Shown: positions 9,807 through 21,529 of the stretch, piece by piece
Position numbering within the stretch: the first letter of the stretch is position 1
Layout: every line of letters starts with the position of its first letter
DNA from: Micrasema longulum
Lineage: Eukaryota; Arthropoda; Insecta; Trichoptera; Brachycentridae
NCBI GenBank assembly: GCA_022494885.1
Contig: JAGVSM010000434.1
Span: 93,927-157,926 of the forward strand
DNA length: 64,000 bases
Direction of reading: 5' to 3'
Translations under genes and position numbers: made by a program
Notes under the pieces: generated by a model
What the model saw: the letters and a program-made list of their open reading frames with translations, nothing else
Told to the model about the DNA's origin: nothing
Database searches by the model: none

Positions 9807-10150
9807 TTATAAAATAAACGCTGCTCTGCAGCACTGATACTGAAATCTAGTATTTTCACGAAGTTGTTTTACCGGCAGGACATCACAAAATTTAATGTGT
9901 ACACCTTTGGCCATATTTTTTGCCTCATTGATTATGCAATTCGGTACAATTCCCCTGTACATTGATATTCGGGGATCAACCAGGTAAACCTTAATTTTTA
10001 ATCTAGTGTTATCACAAAGTTTTTTTACCGACTGGAAATCACAGAATTTAAAATATGCACTTTCGCCTATATTTTTTGCCTCGCAGATTATGCTTTTTAG
10101 CATAATTCCCCTTAACGGTCTTAACTGGTAATCATAATTTTTACCCAGAT
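9807..10150 (-). CDS. Open frame with a tandem ~50-residue repeat, unrecognised
   Basis: The minus-strand frame stays open from before 10150 to a stop at 9807. Its best methionine is at 10103, but similarity starts upstream of it. Two successive units align residue by residue: RGIMLKSIICEAKNIGES then FKFCDFQSVKKLCDNTR, and RGIVPNCIINEAKNMAKG then IKFCDVLPVKQLRENTR. The DNA repeats with a period of about 150 bp, while differences between units respect the reading frame. I recognise no family. It could be a piece of a repeat-protein gene, or the coding part of an unknown transposon, since it lies between a TIR element and a LINE. No splice sites were established, and an upstream stop limits the frame. 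Confidence 0.4.
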
Positions 10151-10259
10151 GAGATTGGAAGGTTTGGTCACATTATGTGTAAAGTGTGCAGTGTAAAATT
10201 CGCCATTTTTTCTTTGTTTGAACATCACTACTTTTTTATTTCTTTTATTTTGTGGTTTG

Positions 10260-11395
10260 AGTAAAGCTCAAGAGCGTATTTTCAAGGAGATAAAATTAAA
10301 TTGGGTGGTGTGTTGGAAAAAAATTGGAGTAAACAATAAACTAATACGTGCAGTATCATATCTCTATGAGGAGAGTTCAGCGTGTGAAAGAGTTAATTGG
10401 GGATTTACATCATGGTTTGCGATCTCAAAGGGCGTAAAACAGGGATCTGTAATTTCACCATGGTTGTTTAATCTATACGTGGATAACTGTATGAAAGTGA
10501 TAGAATGTATGGGTATTGGAGCGAAAATGGATAAATTTTCAGTAAGCTGCTTGTTGTCTGCTGATGACGCAGTTCTTTCCAAGCAGCAAGGAGGATTTGT
10601 AATTAATAGTCTCTAGAATGTATGATGTATGCCTGGTGAGTGATTTAATGATTAACAAAAGTAAGTAAAAAGTTATGGTATTTGAAAGGGAATTTGAGGT
10701 TACTAACTGTATAATAAATGTAAACAACGAATTTTTTTAACAAGAAGAAGAATTTGTGTATCTGGAGAGCACGTTTTCAAGAGATGGAAGAGTAGAAAAA
10801 GATGTTGAAAAGAGAACTAATGTGAACAACAAAATGAACGGTGAACTAAGCAGAGTAATTGCCAATAAAAACAGGTCAATCGAACCTAAACTGGCAGTGC
10901 TCACTGGAGTTTTAGTCCCAGCATTTACGTATGGAAGTGAAACATAAAACTATCAGAAGAAGGATAAAAGCCGAGTGAATTCGGTAAAAATGTAATCTTT
11001 TGGACGAATGTGTGGAAAATCAATCTATGACAGGGTTACAAATGATGAAATCAAGCGTGAGTGTAAATCTGAGTCGGCTATAATTGATAAGGTTAAAAAA
11101 ATATGGTTTGGTCAGATAGATCGAATGGATGTCGAATGAATGGTTAAACGGGTATATATGGCGAAAATTAACGTTAACAAACACGACCAAGAAAGACGTA
11201 GCATGATCAGATAAACGAAAATCTTAAGTCTGGTCATGTCAAAAGCAGGCAGAACCAAAGGGCATGTATGACAAGATGTATGAATGTGGAAGAAGCTAGA
11301 AATGTATGGCAGGATACACGTGTATGGCGGTCCATTCTCTCTTCCCACCCCTTCGGAGAAATGCCTTGATGACAGTTGTAGTAGTAGTAGTAGTC
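10260..11395 (+). pseudogene. Non-LTR retrotransposon reverse transcriptase, broken
   Basis: The frame 10218-10616 carries reverse transcriptase signatures: the thumb-side block NNKLIRAVSYLYEES, the GVKQGSVISPWLFNLYVDN box (motif 4) and SADDAVL, the catalytic Y/F-A-D-D box with the first residue changed to serine. It is cut by a stop after LINSL. The protein continues out of frame: YLESTFSRDGRVEKDVEKR (10756-10947), a V-P-A-F-T-Y-G-S-E-T block, then MCGKSIYDRVTNDEI and WFGQIDRMD near 11100. The end is followed by a (TAG)n run at 11375-11390, as LINE tails often have. The 5' half (endonuclease) is missing. Stops and frameshifts make it inactive. Confidence 0.88.
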
Positions 11396-11449
11396 AAGAG
11401 TGTAAATTTTTATTGTTGTTAAGATATTTATCTGTTTGAATTTTTCACC

Positions 11450-11600
11450 ATTTTCCTATTTTCATACTTCTTTTTGGACCAGTTGCTTTAATGACAATAT
11501 TTTAAATTAGTCCAAATGTTTTTAGACAAATGGCTCTTTCTCGCCCCCTAAAGAGTCATTAAGGTTAACACATACAACAGAGATCGATTAGTTTATGATT
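11450..11600 (+). repeat. Family D fragment
   Basis: CATACTTCTTTTTGGACCAG is the inner end of a D arm. It is followed by CAATATTTTAAATTAGTCC, TTTTTAGACAAATGGC and ACAACAGAGATCGA, the D outer unit. The order inner end then outer unit is the same junction seen at 14560-14600. Confidence 0.6.
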
Positions 11601-11919
11601 TCAGGTGTTTCGCAAATATAAATATTAAGAATGTCCCGTCTTTAGTAAAAATATTAAAATGTTGACAATTCAGTTTGAAAATTGTTAACGCTTTTAAGTC
11701 ATGTAAGAAATTTGGTAGTTTATGTTACATTACCTCTTGAGAAAACATTTCTTCATTTTTACATGATACGCTTCAAGCAAAACTTTTTGTAAGCTTTTTG
11801 AATATTTTCTTTTATTAGAAGGCAATGAGTTCTTATTATGAACAAGAATATTTAAATAAATATTCGTTAAAGCAGCAATTGGCAAGTTTCATGATTTCCC
11901 TATAGGCCTCCGTAACAGG
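11601..11919. other. Nothing recognised
   Basis: AT-rich sequence with no supported repeat or frame. Confidence 0.45.
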
Positions 11920-12107
11920 TTTCGTTGGGCAGTTGGTAAGACGGTCAAATTGGGAAACTTGCATCGCGGGTTTGATTCCCGCCAGTTGCAAGAAAAAAAT
12001 TAAAGAAATATTTTTTTCTCAATTGGTTTTCTCTATGTGCTGTAATGTATTTTTTATAAACCAATTTTCATATTCCCCTTTTCCCACCTGCTGACAAGCC
12101 TCTAAAT
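11920..12107 (+). repeat. SINE family C, copy 1
   Basis: The head is tRNA-like (GTTGGGCAGTTGGTAAGACG, then TCGCGGGTTTGATTCCCGCC with a near-consensus B box), followed by a body ending CCCACCTGCTGACAAGCCTC. Other copies lie at 26588-26763 (minus) and 55616-55775 (plus). It is not a working tRNA gene, since the arms do not pair well and the same head recurs with the same downstream body. Confidence 0.85.
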
Positions 12108-12544
12108 GAAAAAAAATAATCTTATATACTCGTATTGCTCTGAAGTTGGAATAAAATATTATTTTTTGCTATACTTTCCATTGCTACTAGCAAAACTTTT
12201 TATAAGTGTACTGAATATATATTTTTTTTAAACAAAAATAAATGAGTTCTCAATGTGTATCCATATTTTCTCAGAGTTATAAGGCATCGAGCTATAGAAA
12301 AGCCCAAACGTAGGAAAACTGGGTATTAAGTTAGCTACAGTTCGCAGCAAAACAATGGGCCGTACTCAGGTCGAGAATTGTCAAATAGATATTAATTTGC
12401 ATTGTAAATACTTTTAAATGTGTCCCTGTGTATCTATTATTGCAGGGTTTTTCCAATTATTTTTTCTATACTTCGCCTATGTTTATTTTGTAAAACTTAA
12501 AATACATGTTTGTGTTTATTTTTTTATTTATTTATTAATTTTAT
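12108..12544. other. Nothing recognised
   Basis: AT-rich. The open frame overlapping the right part is translation of the antisense LINE tail that follows. Confidence 0.45.
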
Positions 12545-12645
12545 TCACAATATACTTATGTTACATTTATATAGACATAAATCCCAACTCCATGGAACTA
12601 AGGTCCTGTGTTGAGTTTGTTTGTTTATCCGTCACATCTACGAAA
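12545..12645 (-). repeat. LINE 3' UTR tail, antisense
   Basis: AAATCCCAACTCCATGGAAC followed by CCTGTGTTGAG is the reverse complement of the tail found twice at 29.6-29.8 kb (CCCATGGAGTTGGGACTTAT). It is a 5'-truncated copy holding only the 3' UTR. Confidence 0.7.
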
Positions 12646-13324
12646 TGGCGAGTCGTAGCGGCCTGAAATTTAGACACGTCATTTAAATGCGATGTCAAGG
12701 TTAACGTTGCTATTTTCGAGTAAAGTTTTAATCGACCTCTACTCGATAAAAACTTAAACTTAATATGGATGCCTAGTGCGACCTGACATATTGCCCATAA
12801 TCAACTGCCATTATCAACAGTAAACAAACTTTAGTTTGCAAATTATTCCCTTTGATTGAGAAAAAATAGTATCTGAAGTAAATTTGTTGATATAAGGAAA
12901 GTTTTAAAGCAATATATTACACGTGTCGAGACAATTTATGCCAAAAATCAATGTAAATCATGAGAAAATATTCGGAAAAATCAATTACCTGTGAAAACTG
13001 ACTCCTTTAATACCTTTGACGCTCTTACTGCTGCAACCAAACATACTGCAATTCACTATAGTCATTTTTATTTATTATAACTTAAATATCCAAGTTATTT
13101 ACCAACAAAACCCCAAGCACACCGACAAAAGCATCCGAGAGAACCGTTATGTGTTTGTTGTCAAACAAAACAAAATGGTTGCTAACCAACAAACCAACAT
13201 TGCTTGCGTTCTATGAAACATAGTGATAGGGCTTCTCTCTAGGTTACGCATTATTACTCTGAGCATATTTTACACTTTTTAGACTTTTTCCTCTAAAATG
13301 TTAATAATATATTTTGAGCAATTA
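12646..13324. other. Nothing recognised
   Basis: There is one 66-codon frame at 13016-13216 without family resemblance. I do not call it a gene. Confidence 0.45.
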
Positions 13325-13412
13325 GGAATTGTGTTGTGGTGGAAAGAAACTTTAATCTATGTCTTTTGATCCGTGTGTTTAAAACTTTACCACCGGACTA
13401 CGACCCGATAAG
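13325..13412 (-). repeat. Possible decayed SINE E head
   Basis: The minus strand begins ATCGGGTCGTAGTCCGGTGG, close to the family E head, and continues with a decayed ACACGGATCAAAAG block. The body is absent or unrecognisable. Confidence 0.35.
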
Positions 13413-13974
13413 TGACGTATGCGTAATTCACTAGAATCAGACAATGTAAAATGATGTTATTTCATAATTCACTGTTTTTGTGTTCAATTGAATCGTTATT
13501 TTAATGCCTTTGTTAGATAAATATATCATCTTTAATCAATTCACTTGTTTCGGTGAATTCATTGTACAATCTCTCCACTAGTAAAAGTGATTAAAAAATA
13601 CATTACATAATACAGATCTGATCCGTTCGTAGGGTAAAAAAGAGAAAGGGGATTTTGTAAATGAAATGATGACTAGAAAAGGAAGCATTGGAAATAGAAT
13701 CAGGAAGAGCATTAAGAAGAGAAGAGTCAGATTTAAAAAAGTGTTAATTCTTGGTTAGGGTTTCATTGGAAGATTAGGAATGTAGACGGTTCTCGGAAGA
13801 GATTGAAGAAAATCCGTTTTTCCTGGAAAAAGCAATCTCACTCTCTAGGCTTGTATTTTTTTGTTTCTTTAATAGAAAAAAAACTATGTTCACATAATTT
13901 AAACCATGAACTTTGTGGTCAAATCATTTTAATAAGTAATAATAATGAGAGTTTTTTAACGAAATTACAATATA
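13413..13974. other. Nothing recognised
   Basis: Contains an A/G-rich patch (13630-13810) that looks like decayed repeat sequence. I cannot assign it. Confidence 0.4.
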
Positions 13975-14570
13975 CCAATATTTTGAGTATGTCTAAATGC
14001 TTGCAGACTAGCTGGATTTTCTCCCGAGGGAGTTGTCCTTATTTAAAATAGTTGCAACAGAGAGGGAAAACATATTTGAGAAGGAAATTTTCAAATCTAG
14101 ACATTTACATGGCTTATGACCGGTCGTTGGCTGGTTTAAGTGGCCACTTTACACATTGTGTAACATTCACCATTCTGCCTATGTTGAAACATCCAAATTT
14201 CCTCAACTCTTCCATCTGTTGACTTCTGTGAAGTAAAAGAGCTGAAACCTTTATCATGGCCTTTATGGCGGCCTTCGTGGTGTAGTGGTCAAGACGCTTG
14301 ACTCGCGCACGGAAGGTTCCGGGTTCGATTCCCGGTGAGAAACACAAAAATTAAAATGTGATTTATCTCAAGACTGGTTGTTCTGTAATGTAGATCACCA
14401 CTGTAATTGGGCCTCCTGGCCTGTTGTGGGGCGAAACTATGAAACGAAACGAAACGAAACGAAACGAAATCATGTGGGTGAGATTCATCCGGCTGAACCA
14501 ATTCACCTACTAGGCAACGCCTGAAAACAATTTTCTATTTTTTTTTTGTACTTCTTTTACCAGGTAGTTA
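13975..14570. mobile_element. Family D element, copy D2a, interrupted by SINE B
   Basis: Begins CCAATATTTTGAGTATGTC, with outer unit ...TTTTCTCCCGAGGGAGTTG, then the arm through GGCTGGTTTAAGTGGCCACT, to TTTATCATG at 14259. The arm resumes at 14470 with TGGGTGAGATTCATCCGGC and ends ACCAGGTAGTTAATTC. The interruption is a SINE B. No right arm follows directly; instead a second D start appears. Confidence 0.75.
14268..14469 (+). repeat. SINE family B, copy 1, inserted in D2a
   Basis: The tRNA-like head has A box TGGTGTAGTGG and B box GGTTCGATTCC, both matching pol III consensus. The body is shared with four other copies, and the 3' end is a (GAAAC)n run at 14441-14469. ATCATG on both sides (14262-14267 region and 14468-14473) is a possible short target duplication. 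The insertion must be younger than the D element it splits. Confidence 0.88.
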
Positions 14571-15376
14571 ATTCAACAATGTTTTGAGTATGTCAAAATG
14601 CTTGCAGACTAGTTGGATTTTTTTCCTCGGGAGTTGTTCATATTTAAATTTGTTGCAACAGAGAGATCAGATCGATGAGTGGATCAAGCCAAATAAGTAT
14701 AAATTTATGTACTGTTTATATAATTTGGTCTACAGGTCCATATAAATTGGTTTTGTTTTTTATGATTATTTTAGTTTATATTGCTTACTATTTTAATGAT
14801 AATTAGGTCAATTAGATAAGTTACGTTTTTATTTTATCATTATGTTAACTTTGTTAAATAACTAATTTAAGGAATGTTTTACTAATTGTAAAATGTTTCC
14901 CTTGGCACGGGACACCCCAGTGAGGGAACATTATTCTGTATAAAAAAGAATACAAACATTGTCACAGTATAAATAAATAAATAAAAATAAATAAATAAAC
15001 ATCTTTGAGGAGGTAATATGGGAGTCTAGGCATTTACAGCTCTTTTATTTCACAAAAGTCAACATATAGAAGAGTTGAGGAAATGTGGATATTCAAACAT
15101 AGGCAGAACGGTGAATTTTTATTTCTATCCTTCTTCATGGACCAGGTAGATTTATCAACACACCTTATCAACTTCATTATCAACTTCACAAACATCAACA
15201 GATGAAAGAATTGAAGGAATATAGATGTTCAAATATGGGCAAAATGATGAATGTTACACAGTGTGTAAAGTGGCCACTTAAACCAGCCAATGACAAGTCA
15301 TAAGCCCTGTAAATGCCTAGACTCTCATATTCCCTTCTCAAAGATGTTTTCCCTCTCTGTTGCCACAAATTTAAAG
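14571..15376. mobile_element. Family D element, copy D2b, interrupted at 14669-15000
   Basis: The outer unit restarts at 14574 (AACAATGTTTTGAGTATGTC) and runs to GTTGCAACAGAGAG. After the insert, the arm continues at 15001 (ATCTTTGAGGAGGTAATATG). A loop at 15140-15180 reads ACCAGGTAGATTTATCAAC then CTTCATTATCAACTTC, and the opposite arm runs 15180-15376, ending near GTTGCCACAAATTTAAA. The loop sequence is shared with D3 at 23.6 kb, so the hairpin is an inherited family structure. Confidence 0.7.
14669..15000 (+). repeat. Insert in D2b, probable retroelement 3' end
   Basis: 330 bp foreign to D, ending in (AAATA)n, with TTGGCACGGGACACCCCAGT near 14903. A loosely similar TTGGCACAGAACAGGGGCAC occurs near 22741. 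It contains no frame. The A/T-repeat end suggests a LINE 3' UTR. Confidence 0.45.
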
Positions 15377-18300
15377 ATAAATTACAATATCTTTATCTTT
15401 TGAATTTTTTATGGTAATTTATATTTTTAGATTTTGTGTTGTCTGCCTAACTAAGTACAATCTGTTTTGAGGCAGATTTTTTGTTGCGTACAGCTTAGCA
15501 AACGAAACATGACTACCCACTAGTGAATTTACATGCAATATAAAATAACCCTTTTTTTTCTGAAATATATTTCAAAAAATCTTCTGACTTCCCTCTACCC
15601 AAGTCTAGTAAACAATTTTTTGTTAATTGGATCCGGGTCACGATTTAAAAATAGTCGGGCAACACATTGTATATTTTGGGACCCAAAAACCTAAAATTTA
15701 TCTCCCAAAATCAAATATTACGGTTTCGAGACGTACTCATCTTTTCGCCAGGACACTAAGCACACTAATTTTCAAATCTCACTGCCGTAGATCTTTTGTT
15801 GAAATATTGTGACTTACCAAAGTTTCGTTGCAAGATTGCGTGAAGTTCGAATGAAAAATTCACTTACATTGTTTGGAGATTTAATAGATGATATAATGAA
15901 TACAGTATATACCACGATGTGATTGAATTAAATACAACACTGAATTAAATTAACCGTGACGCGAAATTTACATGATGTGGGTAATTGTAAGTTTAAGTAA
16001 GAGAGAGCAAAAGGAAACTGAACCAAAGCTGATCGAGGACACGCAGATTCTGGCTAGCTTCGATCGCGCCGTCGAGCATTCGGCCTGTTTCCGGTATCTG
16101 TTCGCGGTGTTGATTTGATTTTTAATGTTTTATTATTTTTAAATTGCATCTCCCGAGACGTCACGGAAAAATATGAGAATCCGGAAATCTATCTCAACAA
16201 TATTATTTATTGATCATAGTAAGCATATGTTCATGTGAACCTAAAACGTTTCAAAGTAGTTCATTTGTTTTAACACCGTTTTCATTATTTTTTCTTACAT
16301 TCAAAAAACTTTGCTTTATCATAAAATACTCATTTACTTATTTTTACCACGTGTAAAAAAACATTATTAGTATCAAAATATCCCGTTGCACTGGACTTCC
16401 TCATTATTGAACCGATCGATTTAAGTTTGTTATTTTAGTTCATGATAGTATTAACTTATGCTTTATTTATATCACTTATCCAGCTTATTATATTGTTTGT
16501 GAATTTATGGCAATTATTATTAAATTGATAAAATATTTTACTTTTCTTATTCCTAAAAAGCCCTGGGTCCTGATCACAATGGGAAGTTAACAAAGTTCTC
16601 TTGGACTGTCTATAAAAAAACAATATTTTTGTACGAAAATTAGTATATTTGCATGAACATTTAAAGCATCTTCGTCGGTGACCAATAGAATATGTTTAGA
16701 AGAAAAAAATGTATTCATATTTCGATTTTCATACAGTAAACTTAATTTTACTTTGTAGATAAATTTGTAGATAAAATTGTGGATAAATGTTATTTTTCAA
16801 TTGTAATCGGGGCCTTGACTTAATATTTTATTAATAACAAGTTAGTTTATGTTTACCAAAAAAATTGCCATTTGATTTGTTAATATCTACAAACATAATC
16901 AAAAAAAAAAACTAATATTTTCACCCTTCATTAAAAAAATTAAACGTTGATCGTTCTATTAGCGGCCAGCACGAGGAATACCAAATGTATCGTCCATTCC
17001 CGTAATATAGTACCAAGTCCCCTTTTACCGGTCACATATATTTAAGTTAGAGAAATACGAGAGCCATTTGGCAAACAAAACGGAAACTCAAAGGCGCTTC
17101 AAAAATGTACTGCCGCCATCATTACGTACTGATAGTAGGATTGGCCCATAAGGGGAAAATACATTCACTGAAATAGTATTGTTTTTCCATCCCTTTCTTC
17201 CAACTTTCCACGTTGCAGTTGAAATATTATACCGAAATAGACTAGCGTTTTTCGCTTTGCGTATTTATGTTCATTGATATTTTAATGTTTTATTTATACA
17301 AAGGTTTGTACAGTTGACAAAAACTTTCAAACTATTCTTTCAAACGCTTGGAGACCCTTCTTTTGTCGAAGTTTTATTATCAATATGTTTAATAAATCTT
17401 TAAAGTATTTTCATTTTCTACTTGTAGACCTTTTTGTGAACTTCATTTAATTGTACGTTGGCGTCGACAAAATCTTAAATGCAATATTTAAATAATATAT
17501 TATTAATTTGAATTTTAAGCAAAAAAAAATTCAGTGTCAATAATATGCATAGAAATTACGTTTAATCATGGTGTTTTTTTATAAATATTTTCAATAAAAT
17601 TCAATCATTTTTTATTTGATATTCCACCAAAAACAAACCTTCTAAACCGCGCTTTCCAACCGCGCAAAGAAACGATAAAAAAAAAAATTATACATTTATT
17701 TATTTTTTTTGTTTTAGGAGTTTTGTGGTATTTTATATTAAAAGATACTTGTTTTTGACATCACAATTTTTCTGCCATATTAGCAAGAAATGAGATATTT
17801 CCTCGATAAATCAATCAAATTCACTTAAGGTTTTTTCCACTAGATTATCCAGTAAAATAAAATATCCATTATCTGGTAAAATAAAAGTAACTTTGGTGTT
17901 TTTCATGGAGGTTTATTCGTGGTTTTTCCCCAGATACTGTATATCTCTCACGCCCATCACTTCAATAACGAATACCCTTAATTTATCTATAAAACTACCG
18001 TAAGCTGGAAAACTTCAAAGTCAATCGGAGCGCCTCCTCCTTGAAATTCCAGCGATATCAATTTTATAGCAATTTAAATAAATTAGATTTTTATTTCTAG
18101 AACATGAAATTCTACCGGATCACGTTGAAGTGTGGGTACTAGTCCCACACAAAGAAGAACAAAAACATTCTTAAAGAATATTAAAACTTATACTTGAAAA
18201 AAAAATCTCAAATATTTTCGTTCGATCGTTTTTATTACTCGTTTTTGAATTACATACAGCATGCTGGAAATTTCGCAAAGGCAAACGTTTTGCTATATTA

Positions 18301-19009
18301 AATTTTTATCATGGCAAAGGCAAAAATTTTACGTTTGATTTAAAATATTTGTGCTCTACCTTAATGTTTGTGAACTAGTTGGTATTACTTCAAATGTTAT
18401 TTATAAATTAATTTTCTGCGCGTTTTTTATGTCAAATGTTTTTAAAGATTTTTTTCATATTTTTACAGTAGCTTCACGTACTATATTATTTTTGTAGTGT
18501 TATGACACATACTGATTACTGGCCGTTTTTATGTCAAGAAATTATTATATTTCACAAAAAATATTTCTCAGCATGTGTTAGAAAAATTTCGCAACCACTG
18601 ACATGTTTTGTATGGATAGTGACAATTACTTTCCACGCTAAACAAATATCATTTTAACAGTTTTAACAGAACTATGAGGTACTGTAGTTAAAACAATTTG
18701 ATTCTTAATCGTGAAATAAATTTACACATTTTTTTTTCTCCCGTAACCTTAAGTAAAATGACCTATTACTTTGTGCCACAACGACATAGATTTATCAAAC
18801 ACGTCGATACGTACTGTCAAAAAAGGTGAGAGTTCTTACAATTTGACCAAATAGGTGCTATTTATTTTGAATTTCGAAAATCGGATAAAGGTGGGAATAA
18901 AAGTATTGCCACAATGTATTTTCGTTAGAACGCCACCAAAGCGGGCCCTTGTATTGTGTTCTATAGTTAGGTAGTACCTTGAAACAAATTAACTCGTGGA
19001 ATTGACAAT
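15377..19009. other. 3.6 kb with no recognised gene or repeat
   Basis: Mostly AT-rich. A GC-richer patch at about 16000-16110 (TAGCTTCGATCGCGCCGTCG) stands out and could be a conserved host element. I find no coding frame above noise and no SINE, LINE or D match. Confidence 0.45.
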
Positions 19010-19025
19010 ACTAAGTTCCCACCAG

Positions 19026-19093
19026 CGATTGCATTGGAGCAGCTTCAATTCGGTGTAACCGGAATGGCTGCGCCAGCTATTGCCGTAAGTTGT
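19026..19093 (+). other. Candidate small exon or conserved element, unproven
   Basis: A short stretch of balanced composition is open in one frame and ends GCTATTGCC|GTAAGT, a perfect splice-donor consensus. An AG follows TTCCCACC at the left, a weak acceptor. The peptide (AIALEQLQFGVTGMAAPA) is not one I recognise. It could equally be a conserved noncoding element. Confidence 0.15.
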
Positions 19094-19739
19094 TGAGATT
19101 TATGAGAGAACGATTGCCTCAAGCTATGGCAAGCATCCAATGTATCCATTTCCAATCTCGACGAAGCAATATTACTTTCAAAAGGTTTACAATTAATACC
19201 TTTGAAATTAATCATCTGATTTGCAAATTACGGAATATTTAATATTTGAGAGTTTTTAGCCGAGATGAAACCCGAGTGGGAGGGGGTGGCGAAAAAGAAA
19301 ATTTCTTTAAACGCTCGCCTGGCAATACTCCAAAAATTTAATTAAATGGAAAGAGGATTATTCGCGTTTTTGTATATGCGAGAAAAACGACACTTTTTAA
19401 TAAATTCTCTGACAATTTTTTAACAGAATCCGCCGTTTAGATGTTTTCTTTTGGATCTTTTTTTGTAAACTGAAGCCTAATTTTAAAGTCAATTGGCGAA
19501 CATTTTTAAAATTAAATTGGTACAGATTTTTTTCGTTTTATGTTTTGTTACTTTTGTAAATGAAGTCAGTTTGTAAAAACTAGTGCGCTAGGCTAACAAT
19601 GTTCGAAATCCTAGGTTCATTAACACAATAACTTTATTGAAAATTAAAAACGTACATGTTTTAAACGACGGAACATTTTATCAATTTTTGGTTTGGTATT
19701 TTATGTTTTATTTTGCATTTTTGTCGTATCTCCTGTTTT

Positions 19740-20960
19740 ATTTAAAGATATTTTTTTCTGGTGTTTCATTATCGAATAAAATAAATATAAAATAACTTTG
19801 TTTTTAATCACTTACAACAATCAGCGACATTAGTTTTTTATCAAGGTTTAATTAACTAATATAGCTTTGAAACCTGTCGGTAGAAAAATTAAGTGTTCAA
19901 AAACAAAATTGCATTATATTTATTTTATTATAATAAGAAGCAAAGTCAGTCCTTCAAATATACATTTTATAATATAAATTAATTGTTTTTTTTTTTAAGA
20001 ATACATATCGTCGGTGATACTAAAATACCGCGTAACCTGTTTTTTTTACGAAAATGTTATACTGAAATTAATTTATTGAGTGGCCTTAGAGCCACTCGTT
20101 TTTAATTATTGCTATTTTTGCACTAACTAATGACAGCTTTTCTGATACTTTAGCGGTATATTTAGAAGGTCAAAATCGTTACAAACATATTAATCAAACG
20201 TTTTTAGGATCTCTTGCCGAAAAAATCAATTGATAGTTACGTGATATTGCAGTATCACCGACGATATGACAAATTTAAACGATAATTTATGTAAAGTTTA
20301 TATTTGAAGCACTAACTTTGTGGTTATTCATTATAATAAAATAAATAAAACAATTTTGTTTTTAACCACTATTTTTTTTTTCCTCCGACCGGTTTCAAAG
20401 CAAAGGTTTACGTTACTTATGAATTAATTCCTATTTTATTTTTATCATGTTCACTAAATTATAGTGGATTACAATAAATCAAATCTTTTTTTCCTTACAA
20501 AGGTGGTAATTTAATATCAATATTTTCGAAGCTAGACAGGAGAGGACTAAAATTTAATATTGTTTATTAATAATATGAAAAAAATAGTTAATAACCAAAA
20601 AATCAAAATTTCTTTAAGTCCTCTCTTGTCTAGATTCGAAAATATTGATATCAAATTACCACCCTTCTAAGGAAAAAAAGACCTAATTTATTGGATCCAC
20701 GTGTAGTATTTAGTGAACATGATAAAAATAAAATAGGAATTAATTAATGAGTTACATAAACCTTAACGGAGAAGCTTGTTTGCTTTAAAACCGGTAGGTG
20801 GAAAAAAATTACTATAAAAAATTAGTGGTTGAAAATAAAGTTGTTTTATTTATTTCATGATAATTTATGTATTTGAAGATTCAATAAAAGAATGCACGTT
20901 CCCGAAGGTTAGTGCTTCAAATAAAGTTTTGAATTTATGTATAATATGAATTTGCCCAAA
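19740..20960. repeat. Chained foldback cluster, family G
   Basis: Inverted pairs are linked end to end. 19891-20040 pairs with 20236-20370, sharing ATATCGTCGGTGATACT and TTCAAATATA. 20345-20552 pairs with 20616-20858, sharing ACCGGTTTCAAAG, TTTATCATGTTCACTAAAT and AATATTGATATCAA. Partial arms lie at both edges. The arms share CCGGTNGGTRGAAAAA and AACCACT ends. No protein is encoded. Non-autonomous foldback elements inserted in or grown from each other fit best. Confidence 0.75.
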
Positions 20961-21279
20961 AATTCGTAACAAAAACTAAATGTAATCTATCATTTACCAA
21001 ATTGTCAAGTTTATTCGATTATATCCGCTTGAAATTGAATTTTAAATAAAATGATGGATGAAACCTGTTAGGCTGTAATTCATTATTATTTGCATGATAG
21101 AGAGAGAGTAGGTATTAATGTAATTTAAGCATTAAAAAACCTTTATCAGAGTGTCATTTAAGCTTTGAAAACCTTTGTCTGATAATTTAATTTTAAATTA
21201 TATCTGTTCGTAATATTTTAATTTAACCAAAAAAAAAATTATTATTATTATTTCAGTGTTTTGAATTTTTCGAAATATT
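20961..21279. other. Nothing recognised
   Basis: AT-rich sequence. No match to other repeats in the window. Confidence 0.4.
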
Positions 21280-21370
21280 ATAACAGAGATCGAAAACATT
21301 TTAGCAAAGGGAATATGGAAATTTAGTCATTTACCGGGCTTTTGATTTGTCTAGCTTGTCTAACTAGACA
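21280..21370 (+). repeat. Family D fragment
   Basis: AACAGAGATCGAAAACATTT followed by GGGAATATGGAAATTTAGTC matches the D arm near its outer end. Confidence 0.5.
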
Positions 21371-21529
21371 AATAAGTTTTTTTGGGCTATCATGCCGTGT
21401 GTCATTTGCACACTTTTCTTGCGTTTTTTTTTGCGTTACAGCGTCCATACCCAGGGTTGACATCAAGCCGTGGTTCTAAAGGGCATAAAAATATAAAAAA
21501 ACTCATTTTGCATTTGCTTTTCTAAATGC

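Noticed and set aside
10127..10215. Family D fragment before the LINE
   Set aside because: Only a few short words match (TTTGGTCAC, GTGTAAAGTG). Not enough to call.
10364..10582. Minus-strand 72-codon frame
   Set aside because: Antisense shadow of the LINE reverse transcriptase.
14268..14345. tRNA gene
   Set aside because: A and B boxes are good, but the same head recurs with the same downstream body at four other loci, so it is a SINE head.
14441..14469. Independent microsatellite (GAAAC)n
   Set aside because: It sits exactly at the 3' end of SINE B, so it is the SINE tail rather than a separate feature.
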